Assembly (NCBI RefSeq): GCF_019052365.1
Contig: NZ_JAHQUY010000044.1
Location: forward strand, 1 to 27,471
From: Leyella stercorea
GTDB taxonomy: Bacteria; Bacteroidota; Bacteroidia; Bacteroidales; Bacteroidaceae
Direction of reading: 5' to 3'
Length of the DNA stretch: 27,471 nt
This document shows, in pieces, positions 1-6,514 of this stretch. The notes beneath the pieces are model-generated. The model did not search any database. It was not told where the DNA came from and saw only the letters and a list, made by a program, of their open reading frames with translations. A program made the translations under genes and the position numbers. How positions within the stretch are numbered: the stretch's first letter is position 1; the number at the start of each line of letters is the position of its first letter.

Positions 1-407
1 TAGCCCGATGAACCAATCTGAGCGTAGTCGCCCGATGAACCAATCTTAGCGGAGTTGCCCGATGAACCAATCTTAGCGTAGTAGCCCGATGAACCAATCT
101 GAGCGGAGTAGCCCGATGAACCAATCTTAGCGTAGTAGCCCGATGAACCAATCTTAGCGTAGTAGCCCGATGAACCAATCTTAGCGGAGTTGCCCGATGA
201 ACCAATCTTAGCGTAGTAGCCCGATGAACCAATCTTAGCGTAGTAGCCCGATGAACCAATCTTAGCGTAGTTGCCCGATGAACCAATCTGAGCGGAGTTG
301 CCCGATGAACCAATCTGAGCGTAGTCGCCCGATGAACCAATCTGAGCGGAGTTGCCCGATGAACCAATCTGAGCGGAGTTGCCCGATGAACCAATCTTAG
401 CGGAGTA
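1..407 (-). repeat. 27-bp coding tandem repeat, 15 copies
   Basis: Fifteen copies of a 27-bp unit begin at position 3 and recur exactly every 27 bases up to about 407; the array continues past the left edge. Only three of the 27 positions vary. Read on the minus strand in the frame of the surrounding gene, each unit is nine residues, [N/D/Y]-[S/Y]-A-[K/Q]-I-G-S-S-G. All differences change an amino acid, and the other 24 bases are identical in every copy. The unit length keeps the frame whatever the copy number. Confidence 0.97.
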
Positions 408-776
408 GTCTTTATTGCAACTGTTATTTGTTTCAATCTTGGATGGCATAGTAAATTCTTTCAGCCATTCAACACCAAAATTGATGATGTCGGCAAGTTT
501 TAGTTCTGCTTTGATTTTAATACGCGAAGAACACGTCTTTGTTGAATCGGCTTCTTTGTCCATTTTGCCGGATTGTTCCACTTCTGCGAAACGAGAGGTT
601 AGCATATCATAATAGTCGAACACCTCCATTGGCGACTCGCAAGCGTGAAAGCCACGGTTGCAACATGCAATATTGCCGTCCATTTCGTATGTTTTGCCGA
701 CCTCGTATTGAAAACCTCGGCATTTAAAATCTTTGTCAAAGCCTTTATAGGCGATAATTTTGTTTCCGTTTGCCAT
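1..776 (-). CDS. Repeat protein with DUF7666-like N-terminus (partial)
   Basis: The gene starts with ATG at 776 and stays open to the window edge, so its C-terminus is missing. The first ~125 residues read MANGNKIIAYKGFDKD, then a Cys-rich part with the motif RGFHACESPMEVFDYY, then a K/E-rich segment. From about residue 126 the protein is made only of nine-residue repeats ending in IGSSG. The N-terminus resembles what I remember as DUF7666 proteins, found in phages and gut Bacteroidetes, which often end in such repeats; that name is from memory. The regular repeat suggests a solenoid or beta-helix, which is inference. The start lies one base after the stop of the 167-aa gene, so it is the distal gene of the leftward early operon. 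Function unknown; a surface or receptor-type role is possible but unproven. Confidence 0.85.
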   Translation of the reverse strand, partial: MANGNKIIAYKGFDKDFKCRGFQYEVGKTYEMDGNIACCNRGFHACESPMEVFDYYDMLTSRFAEVEQSGKMDKEADSTKTCSSRIKIKAELKLADIINFGVEWLKEFTMPSKIETNNSCNKDYSAKIGSSGNSAQIGSSGNSAQIGSSGDYAQIGSSGNSAQIGSSGNYAKIGSSGYYAKIGSSGYYAKIGSSGNSAKIGSSGYYAKIGSSGYYAKIGSSGYSAQIGSSGYYAKIGSSGNSAKIGSSGDYAQIGSSG

Positions 777-777
777 A

Positions 778-1281
778 TTATTGTCCTTTTTTTGTTACAA
801 TTTCCAGTGCTCCAAGCAAAGTCTTTTCGCTAATTCCGTTGCCGGATGCAACGCCATCTTCCTTGATAGAATTGAGAGCTTCTTTGAGGCATGTGGCATC
901 AGAGGTAAGTTGTTTTATGAGGACACTCATTTTCTCGTCTACATTTCTCACATCGTCACGATTGGCGTTTACCGAGGTTAGTATCTTGACGCAACACTCC
1001 TCGATATAGTCCTTTAACGTTGCTTCGTGCTCCTTCTTTATCTCCTCGACAATAGCCGACGAAGAAATAGGGAATATGCCAAAATCGCACTTTATTCTGT
1101 CATTTGGTGTTTTTTCGTTTCGGATGCGCACATCGCGTAACTCCCTGGAACAGCTACCTATCTTTACAAGATAAACTCCTTCGCCATGTGGGTAATAGTC
1201 AAGAAAATAGCGTTCGTTCCCAGTAAAGGTTTCGCTTTCTTCAATTACACCCAAAATCGGTATTCTTACTTCTTTTTTCAT
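778..1281 (-). CDS. Hypothetical phage protein, 167 aa
   Basis: This is an unrecognised protein of 167 residues. It starts MKKEVRIPILGVIEESE, has a mixed beta-type first half, and from about residue 75 a charged, probably helical stretch (EEIKKEHEATLKDYIEE) that could form a coiled coil. No membrane segment, signal peptide or catalytic motif is visible. Its ATG shares four bases (ATGA) with the stop of the upstream 36-codon gene, and its stop is one base from the start of the repeat protein, so all three are probably translated together. Coding is supported by this tight packing; function cannot be stated. Confidence 0.8.
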   Translation of the reverse strand: MKKEVRIPILGVIEESETFTGNERYFLDYYPHGEGVYLVKIGSCSRELRDVRIRNEKTPNDRIKCDFGIFPISSSAIVEEIKKEHEATLKDYIEECCVKILTSVNANRDDVRNVDEKMSVLIKQLTSDATCLKEALNSIKEDGVASGNGISEKTLLGALEIVTKKGQ

Positions 1282-1388
1282 GAGTTTGTTTTCTTTTGTT
1301 TCGCCAGCATACGCTTGTACGCTCTGCGTTCAGCTCGCGTCATGCCGTCTTTTTTGATTTCGTAGGCTTCTTTATCCATTGCTTCCAT
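1278..1388 (-). CDS. Basic microprotein, 36 aa
   Basis: The small frame starts MEAMDKEAYEIKKDGMTRAE and ends KQKKTNS. It is strongly charged and basic in its second half (RAERRAYKRMLAKQKK) and probably helical. Its TGA overlaps the ATG of the 167-aa gene in an ATGA arrangement, and it begins three bases after the stop of the 43-aa membrane microprotein. That spacing is the main evidence that it is real. A nucleic-acid-binding role is only a guess from the charge. Confidence 0.6.
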   Translation of the reverse strand: MEAMDKEAYEIKKDGMTRAERRAYKRMLAKQKKTNS

Positions 1389-1391
1389 AGG

Positions 1392-1523
1392 CTAAAGTTC
1401 ATTATATTCGCTATGTTTTGCGGAGCTTCCGTGAAGAAACCCGATTGTGTAGCCGATTGAGCCTACCACAAAGGCGACGTAGGCTACGAGTAATATTATT
1501 CCGGTTGTTGTTGTCATTGTCAT
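1392..1523 (-). CDS. Single-span membrane microprotein, 43 aa
   Basis: The frame starts MTMTTTTGIILLVAYVAFVV. It has one hydrophobic segment at about residues 7-30 and a short polar tail with two His. Its ATG overlaps the TGA of the upstream 39-aa frame (ATGA), which supports coupled translation. Small single-span proteins are frequent in phage early regions; no family is recognised. Confidence 0.6.
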   Translation of the reverse strand: MTMTTTTGIILLVAYVAFVVGSIGYTIGFLHGSSAKHSEYNEL

Positions 1524-1639
1524 TTTGTTTTATTGCACCATAAGTCGATTTCGATGTATGCTCCTGCCCATATCGCTTCCTCAACTGTTGCGTCAGGATG
1601 CTCGCTTAGCCATTTCTGTATTTCGTCTTTCAGTGCCAT
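1520..1639 (-). CDS. Acidic microprotein, 39 aa
   Basis: The frame reads MALKDEIQKWLSEHPDATVE and continues EAIWAGAYIEIDLWCNKTK. The pattern of an amphipathic helix followed by EEAIWAGAYIE resembles short phage proteins with one helix-turn-helix-sized fold, but I do not recognise it. It overlaps the last 47 bases of the upstream replication gene in another frame and shares ATGA with the next gene. Coding is inferred from the overlaps and the sensible composition. Confidence 0.55.
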   Translation of the reverse strand: MALKDEIQKWLSEHPDATVEEAIWAGAYIEIDLWCNKTK

Positions 1640-2504
1640 TGGTTGATGTTTTAGGAGTCCATTCTATACCGAGTCTCGCAAGTGTGCCGTCCTCGTAGGC
1701 GTTGTATGCTATCCTTGCCTGGATGCAGTTCGGGTTACTGTCCGCAGCCTTGGTAGCCGCAAGGAGGTTGTTACGTTGCTGCTCAGCGCGTGTGAACTCT
1801 ATTTCCTCTCTGTGTCGTTCCGCTTCCAGACGTTCGCTTGTCAAAGCGGGTTCAGTAATCGTTACCTTCACAGCCTGCGGTTTCGGTTCGCTTGAAGCTG
1901 TAATGCCGCTCTCTACAAGCCGTGAGAAGTTTTCGGGTTTTAGTAGCCAGTTGAAGTCAGCAACCCATTTTGACGGGTTTTTGCCGTTAAGATAAGGGTC
2001 TGCGAGAGCCTTGTCAAGCACCTTCTGTAATGCCTTGTTGTCATTGTTATATTCCGCAAGTCGTTCCTCGATCAGCTTCTTGCGGTAGGGTGTGATGTTG
2101 AGCACTTTCGCCATTGAGGACTTTGTTTCATCCACACGGCGGTTCCAGTAGGCAACGAGCTTTTCGTAGTCTACCGTTGCGGTCTTTTCCTGCAATACAG
2201 GACTTGCCACATCTTTAGGCGTGCTTGTCTTGTGTGCGCTTTTGCTTTTGTTACGCTTCGCCCAACGCTTGCGTGCGTTCTCTTTGTTGCGCTCACAGCG
2301 TCTTTTGTACGAGTCGCGTTCCGCGTCCACGTCCGCCTTCAGAAAGGCGAACGCGACACGAACGGCTTGGTCAGCATCCTCGGACAACATCGTGCCGTCG
2401 GAAGCGTAAGCAAATACAGCCCTCATAAGCTCGCCAAGTTGTATGTTGGTCAGCTCCTTAAAGGCTTCCATGTTTGACAAATCGAGGGAAATTCTGTTTT
2501 TCAT
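1593..2504 (-). CDS. DUF6291-like phage replication protein
   Basis: This protein of about 303 residues begins MKNRISLDLSNMEAFKELTN. The first ~90 residues have the pattern of DUF6291-type domains in Bacteroidetes phage replication proteins: a helical start, a 'GELMRAVFAYASDG' segment, then 'AFAFLKADVDAERDSYKRRCERNKENARKRW', rich in Arg and Lys. A middle domain (about 125-215) with 'KLIEERLAEY' and 'NPSKWVADFNWLLKPENF' matches the C-terminal helical domain seen in phage replisome organisers of the DnaD type. An in-frame ATG at 2540 exists, but it lies inside a perfect 9-bp hairpin stem, so I use 2504. The gene follows the SSB-like gene and precedes four microgenes. A role in replication initiation or helicase loading is inferred from domain layout and neighbours. 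Confidence 0.65.
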   Translation of the reverse strand: MKNRISLDLSNMEAFKELTNIQLGELMRAVFAYASDGTMLSEDADQAVRVAFAFLKADVDAERDSYKRRCERNKENARKRWAKRNKSKSAHKTSTPKDVASPVLQEKTATVDYEKLVAYWNRRVDETKSSMAKVLNITPYRKKLIEERLAEYNNDNKALQKVLDKALADPYLNGKNPSKWVADFNWLLKPENFSRLVESGITASSEPKPQAVKVTITEPALTSERLEAERHREEIEFTRAEQQRNNLLAATKAADSNPNCIQARIAYNAYEDGTLARLGIEWTPKTSTNGTERRNTEMAKRAS

Positions 2505-2534
2505 AACAATGACTTTTATAAAATGTACCGTAAA

Positions 2535-2559
2535 ACCCATAGGTCTTTAGCCTATGGGT
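2535..2559 (-). other. Perfect hairpin over an upstream ATG
   Basis: ACCCATAGG and CCTATGGGT pair over nine bases around a 7-nt loop. The stem contains the ATG at 2538-2540 that would extend the replication gene by 12 codons. No T-run follows, so it is not an ordinary terminator. It could mask that start or protect an mRNA end. Confidence 0.6.
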
Positions 2560-2573
2560 AGTTCACTTGGTTT

Positions 2574-2594
2574 GTAGGGCAGGAGGTGCCCTAC
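2574..2594 (-). other. Second hairpin, 8-bp stem
   Basis: GTAGGGCA pairs with TGCCCTAC around a 5-nt loop (CCTCC on the transcribed strand). It lies 14 bases upstream of the hairpin at 2535 in transcription terms and downstream of the SSB-like gene. The pair may serve as an RNA processing or translational control site between replication genes. There is no U-tract. Confidence 0.55.
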
Positions 2595-2648
2595 CCTACT
2601 ATGATAGCATTTAGGTTGGCTTGTGCCCACAGAACGTATTTGCGAACG

Positions 2649-3050
2649 TTAAAAGGGCAGTTGGTCAGTTCCTGCTGACGGTGCGGGCTGTGCTCCTGGC
2701 GCAGGTGGCTGCGGAAACAAGGTGCCAGGCTGCGGTGTCGGAGGTGGTGCCTGCTGTGCGGTCGGCTGCTGTGCCGAAGCATGGTTCACGACGTTCCATG
2801 CTCTGATTTGGTTGTACCAGCGTCCGTTGTATTCGTGAGCGTCGATGTCGATTGACACTGTGACCATATCGCCCACCTTGAGATTATACTGCTCGACACG
2901 CTCCGCGCCGAACACGTCGAAGGCTATGTTCTTCGGTGTCTGCTCGTTGGTCTGCAACACATAGGTGTTGACCTGCCACGGCTTGCCGGTTGACTGCGAC
3001 GTGCCGCTCTTGGGAGGCAGGGCCGCTATGATTTTTCCTACTACGTCCAT
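2649..3050 (-). CDS. DUF3127 SSB-like single-strand DNA-binding protein
   Basis: The protein has 133 residues. Positions 1-90 read MDVVGKIIAALPPKSGTSQS and continue with 'PWQVNTYVLQTNEQTPKNIAFDVFG' and 'NLKVGDMVTVSIDIDAHEYNGRWYNQIRAW', the pattern of DUF3127 proteins, a Bacteroidetes OB-fold family thought to bind single-stranded DNA. Residues 91-128 are a Pro/Gln/Ala-rich disordered linker, and the end DQLPF copies the acidic-hydrophobic tip by which SSB proteins hold partner enzymes. The gene starts eight bases after the exonuclease gene, so it is in one operon with the exonuclease and annealing protein. It probably coats and hands over single strands during phage replication and recombination. 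Confidence 0.85.
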   Translation of the reverse strand: MDVVGKIIAALPPKSGTSQSTGKPWQVNTYVLQTNEQTPKNIAFDVFGAERVEQYNLKVGDMVTVSIDIDAHEYNGRWYNQIRAWNVVNHASAQQPTAQQAPPPTPQPGTLFPQPPAPGAQPAPSAGTDQLPF

Positions 3051-3058
3051 GATAATTT

Positions 3059-3748
3059 TTAGGATTTTGACTTGTTGATAACTTCTTCCACGAAAGCGTT
3101 CGCGAGCTTCACGCGCTCTTCAAGCAGCGCGACGTCCTCGTCGTTGCGCAGAATGGTTACGATATGTATAGGGTTCAGAAGCCACGGCGAATAGGATACA
3201 AAGTCCGTTTCCGTTGCGCCGGTGCAAGCCATCTCTGCCATCGTCTGCCAATAATATTCTGGCTTGACCTCTTTCAGTGATGCGCCGTCGTGTATCTTAT
3301 CCACATACATCATGTGTGTTGCGATGTTCGGGCACTTTATTTCCAGGCACTTCAAGTCCGTGCCTCTTACGATGCCGTCGGGCGAGGCTGCGAAGTGCGG
3401 TATGGTATCGTGCTTGCAGGATGCAACCTCGAACACCTCGACATCGTTGTTGAGCTTGATGTATGTCTCTCGGGCGTACTGCTCCTGCTCAATACCGAAC
3501 TGCATAGCCTTGGAGGTGAAGTTCGTCTGATGGAGATAGTCATCAAACACATCATCGTCGTTGAGGAAGTCGGGGTTAAACAGACGTTCTGCGGCTACCT
3601 TGTACATATAGCTCTTTGCCGTTTCGGACCACACCTCATCCTTCTTGCGACCCGACTTCATAAGATTGTGAACTTCGGAACCTGTGAAATTTCCGAAGCG
3701 ACTGCGAAACCATGAGATTTCGCGCTGATTGCCTTCTGTACTTATCAT
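3059..3748 (-). CDS. YqaJ/lambda-exonuclease family recombinase nuclease
   Basis: The 229-residue protein fits phage YqaJ-type alkaline exonucleases. Motifs in order: WFRSRFGNFTGSEV (13-26, the usual N-terminal W-R-x-x-T-G-S block), GIEQEQYARETY (85-96), ASPDGIV with the metal-binding Asp124, CLEIKCP with Glu136 and Lys138, and YYWQTMAEMACTGA (165-178) with Gln168. These are the expected PD-(D/E)xK residues, so the enzyme should be active. Such enzymes degrade one strand of a double-strand end to give tails for an annealing protein. Such a protein is encoded two genes upstream, and an SSB-like protein directly downstream, so together they make a Red-like module. Spacing to neighbours is 3 and 8 bases. 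Confidence 0.88.
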   Translation of the reverse strand: MISTEGNQREISWFRSRFGNFTGSEVHNLMKSGRKKDEVWSETAKSYMYKVAAERLFNPDFLNDDDVFDDYLHQTNFTSKAMQFGIEQEQYARETYIKLNNDVEVFEVASCKHDTIPHFAASPDGIVRGTDLKCLEIKCPNIATHMMYVDKIHDGASLKEVKPEYYWQTMAEMACTGATETDFVSYSPWLLNPIHIVTILRNDEDVALLEERVKLANAFVEEVINKSKS

Positions 3749-3751
3749 ATC

Positions 3752-4396
3752 TTAGAAGTATTTGTTCTGAAACTTGCGTCTCAAATAATTAGCGACATCT
3801 TCTGGGGTTCTAAGAAAGCCTTCATTGACGAGCATTGCAACCTGTTTCTCAAGTTCAAAATACTCTTTCTGCTTTTCCTCTGTACCATACTCGTTGCGGA
3901 GCTGATGTTCGTGATGCCCTGCGACTATATAATTAATCCCCTTGCCAAGAATGGGCATGTAACGTTTCATCTGATGCGGTGTACAGATTTTGCTCATGGC
4001 AGAAGATAGCTGTTTATAAGCGTCGCCTGCCTCATTGCGATATGTAAGCATTTGGTCTGAAACGAATTTTAAGACTTTGACTTTGAAGTGTGGATTTAAC
4101 CACATGGCAAAATCTATAAACAATAACGGATGCCCCCAAGTTCCACCACCACGATCGAGACGAGCCTTTGATTTTACATAGGGGGATTTGTCCACATGTA
4201 GATTTTCCTCGTCTGCAAGAGCTTTTACAAACTCCTGGGTTGCTTTATTTTCAAAATAGTCTTTTAACTCTTTCTTGGTTCCCATCTTTAGGTTCCAGTT
4301 GTTAAGCAACCCTGTAAGACAGAAATATCCGTCTTTCGTCCGCTGCTCAACGGTAAAGTCGGCAAGCGGACGTTTCATTATTTGGTTTGTAATCAT
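3752..4396 (-). CDS. KilA-N domain protein
   Basis: This 214-residue protein carries a KilA-N DNA-binding domain at about residues 8-125: RTKDGYFCLTGLLNNWN, an EFVKAL helix, a GGGTWGHPLLFIDFAMWLNP block and the FKVKVLKFVSDQ helix. The motif WGHPLLFIDFAMWLNP is typical of the family, which is widespread in phages and large DNA viruses and often acts in antirepression or early regulation. Residues 130-214 form a helical tail with no recognised fold. The ATG shares ATGA with the stop of the annealing-protein gene, which favours this start over Met7. It sits between two recombination genes, but its own role is unknown. Confidence 0.85.
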   Translation of the reverse strand: MITNQIMKRPLADFTVEQRTKDGYFCLTGLLNNWNLKMGTKKELKDYFENKATQEFVKALADEENLHVDKSPYVKSKARLDRGGGTWGHPLLFIDFAMWLNPHFKVKVLKFVSDQMLTYRNEAGDAYKQLSSAMSKICTPHQMKRYMPILGKGINYIVAGHHEHQLRNEYGTEEKQKEYFELEKQVAMLVNEGFLRTPEDVANYLRRKFQNKYF

Positions 4397-5232
4397 GCCT
4401 TAGCCTCCTTCTTTGCAGCGTTGGCCACTGCGGTTTCAGCTGCTTTGGCTGCGACATTCTTCTTGTTTTCTTCCTTGCGGTACGGCTTCATAAGCTCTTC
4501 GACGGTTGTGTCGCCATCTACAAGCGACTGCTGAACACCGCGTAGGAGAACAATCTGTTCAGCCTTGATTTGGTTGACGGTCTGCTTTCCGCAAATCATT
4601 ACAACCTCCTCTTCCGTGATGCCGTACTCGTCCTTGAAGTAGTCAATACACTTCTTGCGTGTAGCAATCAACTTGTCGTTGTCAGAGAGGTCGCCGGTGA
4701 TGCAGTGCTGCGCCGCCTGATACACCTTGTCAGTAACAGCCTTCGGGATAACGGCGAACACAGCATTGCGGTATGCGATAGCGTTTGCTGCATTACCTGT
4801 AACGGTAATCATATCATCCGAATATCTCTTGCCACTGCTGCCTACGATTGAACGACGAACCTCGAAAGCGGTCGCCACATTGTTTTCCAAGTCCCAACAT
4901 GTACCACGACTGATAACCTGCTTGTCGGTAATCTGAACAACCTTTGCTTCGGCACGGATATTTCCCCAGTTGGATACGATTAACTTAGCCAGATGCACGC
5001 TCGGGCCGGTGATAGGCTTGCCGCCGCGAGTGAGGGCGTAACCGCAGCTCTGCGCTGTATTTACATCCATAGTCGCCATAGCGATTGAGTTGTTGATGCT
5101 TCGTGTGACGTTTCTCGGATATTGCTTTGCCGTTGCCACTTGCGAGTCTACGTTGGCACGCTCTACTGCGTCCAACTGAACGATGTTCTGATCATGCTGC
5201 ACTTGCAGCACTTCGTATTCGTTATTTTCCAT
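4393..5232 (-). CDS. Single-strand annealing recombinase-like protein
   Basis: The protein has 279 residues. The central part (about 45-200) contains SINNSIAMATMDVNTAQSCG, GPSVHLAKLIVSNWGNIRAE, ISRGTCWDLENNVATAFEVR and MITVTGNAANAIAYRNAVFA. I know this order (G-P-S-x-x-L-A ... W-G-N, then C-W-D-L-E, then R-x-A-V-x-A-V-I-P) from phage single-strand annealing proteins of the RecT/Erf superfamily. The C-terminal ~40 residues are Lys/Ala-rich. It is followed by a KilA-N gene, a YqaJ exonuclease and an SSB-like gene, the expected partners. It should anneal complementary strands produced by the exonuclease. The assignment rests on motif memory and context; an HMM comparison would settle which SSAP class it is. 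Confidence 0.72.
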   Translation of the reverse strand: MENNEYEVLQVQHDQNIVQLDAVERANVDSQVATAKQYPRNVTRSINNSIAMATMDVNTAQSCGYALTRGGKPITGPSVHLAKLIVSNWGNIRAEAKVVQITDKQVISRGTCWDLENNVATAFEVRRSIVGSSGKRYSDDMITVTGNAANAIAYRNAVFAVIPKAVTDKVYQAAQHCITGDLSDNDKLIATRKKCIDYFKDEYGITEEEVVMICGKQTVNQIKAEQIVLLRGVQQSLVDGDTTVEELMKPYRKEENKKNVAAKAAETAVANAAKKEAKA

Positions 5233-5257
5233 TTGTTATGCTGTTTTTAAAATCATG

Positions 5258-5695
5258 TTACTTCTCGAACACATCGAGTATCTTTGTCTCTACGAGGCGG
5301 TTGATTTCGTATTCTATTGCCGTATTGAAAAACGCATCTACGACATATCGGCGTGCCGTTTCGATGTTTTTCGCCTGAACGAGATAGTTTTCGTTGTGTT
5401 TCTTTTCCTTGCCGGTGCGCTCGTCAAGCGTAATTATTGTGACGGTTGCACGGAAGAACTTGTCATCGTCTTCGACCCCGGAGAAAAACACCTCTCTGTA
5501 CGGAGCGATTGCGATTTTCTTCACATCGAACTCGCCCGAGCAATACGGTTCCATCTCCTCTATAATTCTCTGCTCCGCTTCTGCAAAGCTCAATGCGTCC
5601 ACGGCGTATGCTTCCGTAGCGATATTGTTTTCGTCACCCTTTGAACGCTCGTAGCGTACCGTGGTCTCGTACCACACTGCTGTTCTTGATCTCAT
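5258..5695 (-). CDS. DUF4494 family phage protein
   Basis: The protein has 145 residues and starts MRSRTAVWYETTVRYERSKG. The segments WYETTVRYER, TEAYAVDALSFAEAEQRIIE and YCSGEFDVKKIAIAPYREVF match the DUF4494 pattern (Y-x-V-D-A-x-S-F-x-E-A-E), common in Bacteroidetes phages and integrative elements. The second half, with ATVTIITLDERTGKEKK and a final helix, is also usual for it. No catalytic motif is visible. It lies 25 bases upstream of the annealing gene in the same operon, so it may take part in early replication, but the family has no established function that I know. Confidence 0.8.
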   Translation of the reverse strand: MRSRTAVWYETTVRYERSKGDENNIATEAYAVDALSFAEAEQRIIEEMEPYCSGEFDVKKIAIAPYREVFFSGVEDDDKFFRATVTIITLDERTGKEKKHNENYLVQAKNIETARRYVVDAFFNTAIEYEINRLVETKILDVFEK

Positions 5696-5717
5696 TGCCT
5701 TATGTTTTTAGAATTAG

Positions 5718-5966
5718 TTACTGATACTTGAAGAAGATAAACCCGAACGCATTTTCATGTATTCGGTTGATACCGAGGTTCCTGTCAATAGCAAGGCAGT
5801 ATTTCACCAGGTCACACGCTTTCGTGTGCGGCATCTTGATGAACGTCTTGTGCTTCTCTCGGAGTTCCTTAATCTTCTGTATGTGCAGCTCTGCTCGTGT
5901 ACGAGACTCTGCACTTGCGCCCGACTCTCGTTCTCGGATGCGCTCATATACTTCGCTTATGTTCAT
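5718..5966 (-). CDS. Hypothetical phage protein, 82 aa
   Basis: An 82-residue protein of unknown family. Residues 1-45 are strongly charged and helical (MNISEVYERIRERESGASAE, then ELHIQKIKELREKHKTF), so a coiled coil or small helical bundle is likely. The second half includes KACDLVKYCLAIDRNLGINR and an aromatic end. It is packed 22 bases before the DUF4494 gene and 11 bases after the Cys-rich microgene, which supports coding. Confidence 0.7.
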   Translation of the reverse strand: MNISEVYERIRERESGASAESRTRAELHIQKIKELREKHKTFIKMPHTKACDLVKYCLAIDRNLGINRIHENAFGFIFFKYQ

Positions 5967-5977
5967 TCCTTATGTTT

Positions 5978-6100
5978 TTATTCATGCCGCCATTCCCACT
6001 GGCAGCAGCAATAGTTTGACTTCGGGTCTCGCTTCGGGTCTTTGCACATCTCGGGCCAGTTGCCCCAGATGCAATCATGGCATCCTTTTGTTCTACCCAT
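5978..6100 (-). CDS. Cys-rich microprotein, 40 aa
   Basis: The frame reads MGRTKGCHDCIWGNWPEMCK and ends SNYCCCQWEWRHE. Cysteines fall at 7, 10, 19, 31, 32 and 33, with His8 and a C-terminal His. A CxxC-like pair plus a later Cys cluster suggests a small zinc-binding fold, which is inference. Its ATG lies three bases after the stop of the membrane microgene, and it ends 11 bases before the 82-aa gene. The high Cys and Trp content over a full open frame, with correct packing, makes chance unlikely. Confidence 0.65.
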   Translation of the reverse strand: MGRTKGCHDCIWGNWPEMCKDPKRDPKSNYCCCQWEWRHE

Positions 6101-6103
6101 GAG

Positions 6104-6226
6104 CTACATCTCCTTTTTCGTGTTATTGTCGTCACAGTCAACGAGGTACTCGACCGCAGCCTGGGTGACTGCTGCGAATACGACGAGCAAAAGAACTATG
6201 ATGACCGATGAAAATATAATTCCCAT
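6104..6226 (-). CDS. Single-span membrane microprotein, 40 aa
   Basis: Starting at ATG 6226 the frame encodes MGIIFSSVIIVLLLVVFAAV, then TQAAVEYLVDCDDNNTKKEM. It has one clear hydrophobic helix (about 2-25) and an acidic tail. The frame is open further upstream to 6334, but that part runs through the hairpins of the non-coding region, so I prefer the internal start. It precedes the Cys-rich gene by three bases. Function unknown. Confidence 0.6.
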   Translation of the reverse strand: MGIIFSSVIIVLLLVVFAAVTQAAVEYLVDCDDNNTKKEM

Positions 6227-6257
6227 AATATTCAGTCGTTTTAAAAATAGAGGGATT

Positions 6258-6496
6258 GCAGGGATTTCAACCCTGCTCGGTGTGTTTTGCTCCCAGAGGC
6301 TCGGTACATGACAGGCTTGAATTGTTACAAACATAGATGAAAAGAACCCGTCACTCCTTGCTTGCAGCGTTCATGGCTTACAGGTGCCAATGACGCAATC
6401 CCAACTTGTTACCGAACAAGTTTAATCAAAAATCAAAAAAGTTTTCAAAACGGCAGGATTCGCACCTGCAAGCCGTCCTTGTCGGCTTGGTTTTAA
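6258..6496 (-). ncRNA. Hairpin-rich non-coding stretch with T-arm-like loops
   Basis: Between the HTH gene and the membrane microgene there is no good frame but a run of perfect hairpins. AAGCCG/CGGCTT (6470-6488) has a 7-nt loop. GCAGG/CCTGC (6453-6469) has a 7-nt loop TGCGAAT. AACTTGTT/AACAAGTT (6403-6422) has a 4-nt loop. A two-part stem covers 6367-6396. GCAGGG/CCCTGC (6258-6276) has a 7-nt loop TTGAAAT. Two loops resemble tRNA T-loops with one base wrong. The first two arms are also enclosed by a 7-bp stem with one G-U pair (6445-6451 with 6490-6496), like a tRNA without a D-arm. They may be degenerate tRNAs or one structured RNA. Confidence 0.4.
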
Positions 6497-6514
6497 TGGT
6501 TAATATATGAAGAA

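Noticed and set aside
1..407. CRISPR array
   Set aside because: Units are contiguous without spacers and form one open reading frame.
1..407. Diversity-generating retroelement target
   Set aside because: The variable bases are A in one variant, which fits adenine mutagenesis, but variation is confined to three fixed sites in tandem repeats and no reverse transcriptase or template repeat is in the window.
2582..2587. GGAGGT as a Shine-Dalgarno site on the plus strand
   Set aside because: No plus-strand gene follows; it is the loop of a hairpin.
6403..6422. Rho-independent terminator
   Set aside because: The 8-bp stem has no T-run after it on either strand.
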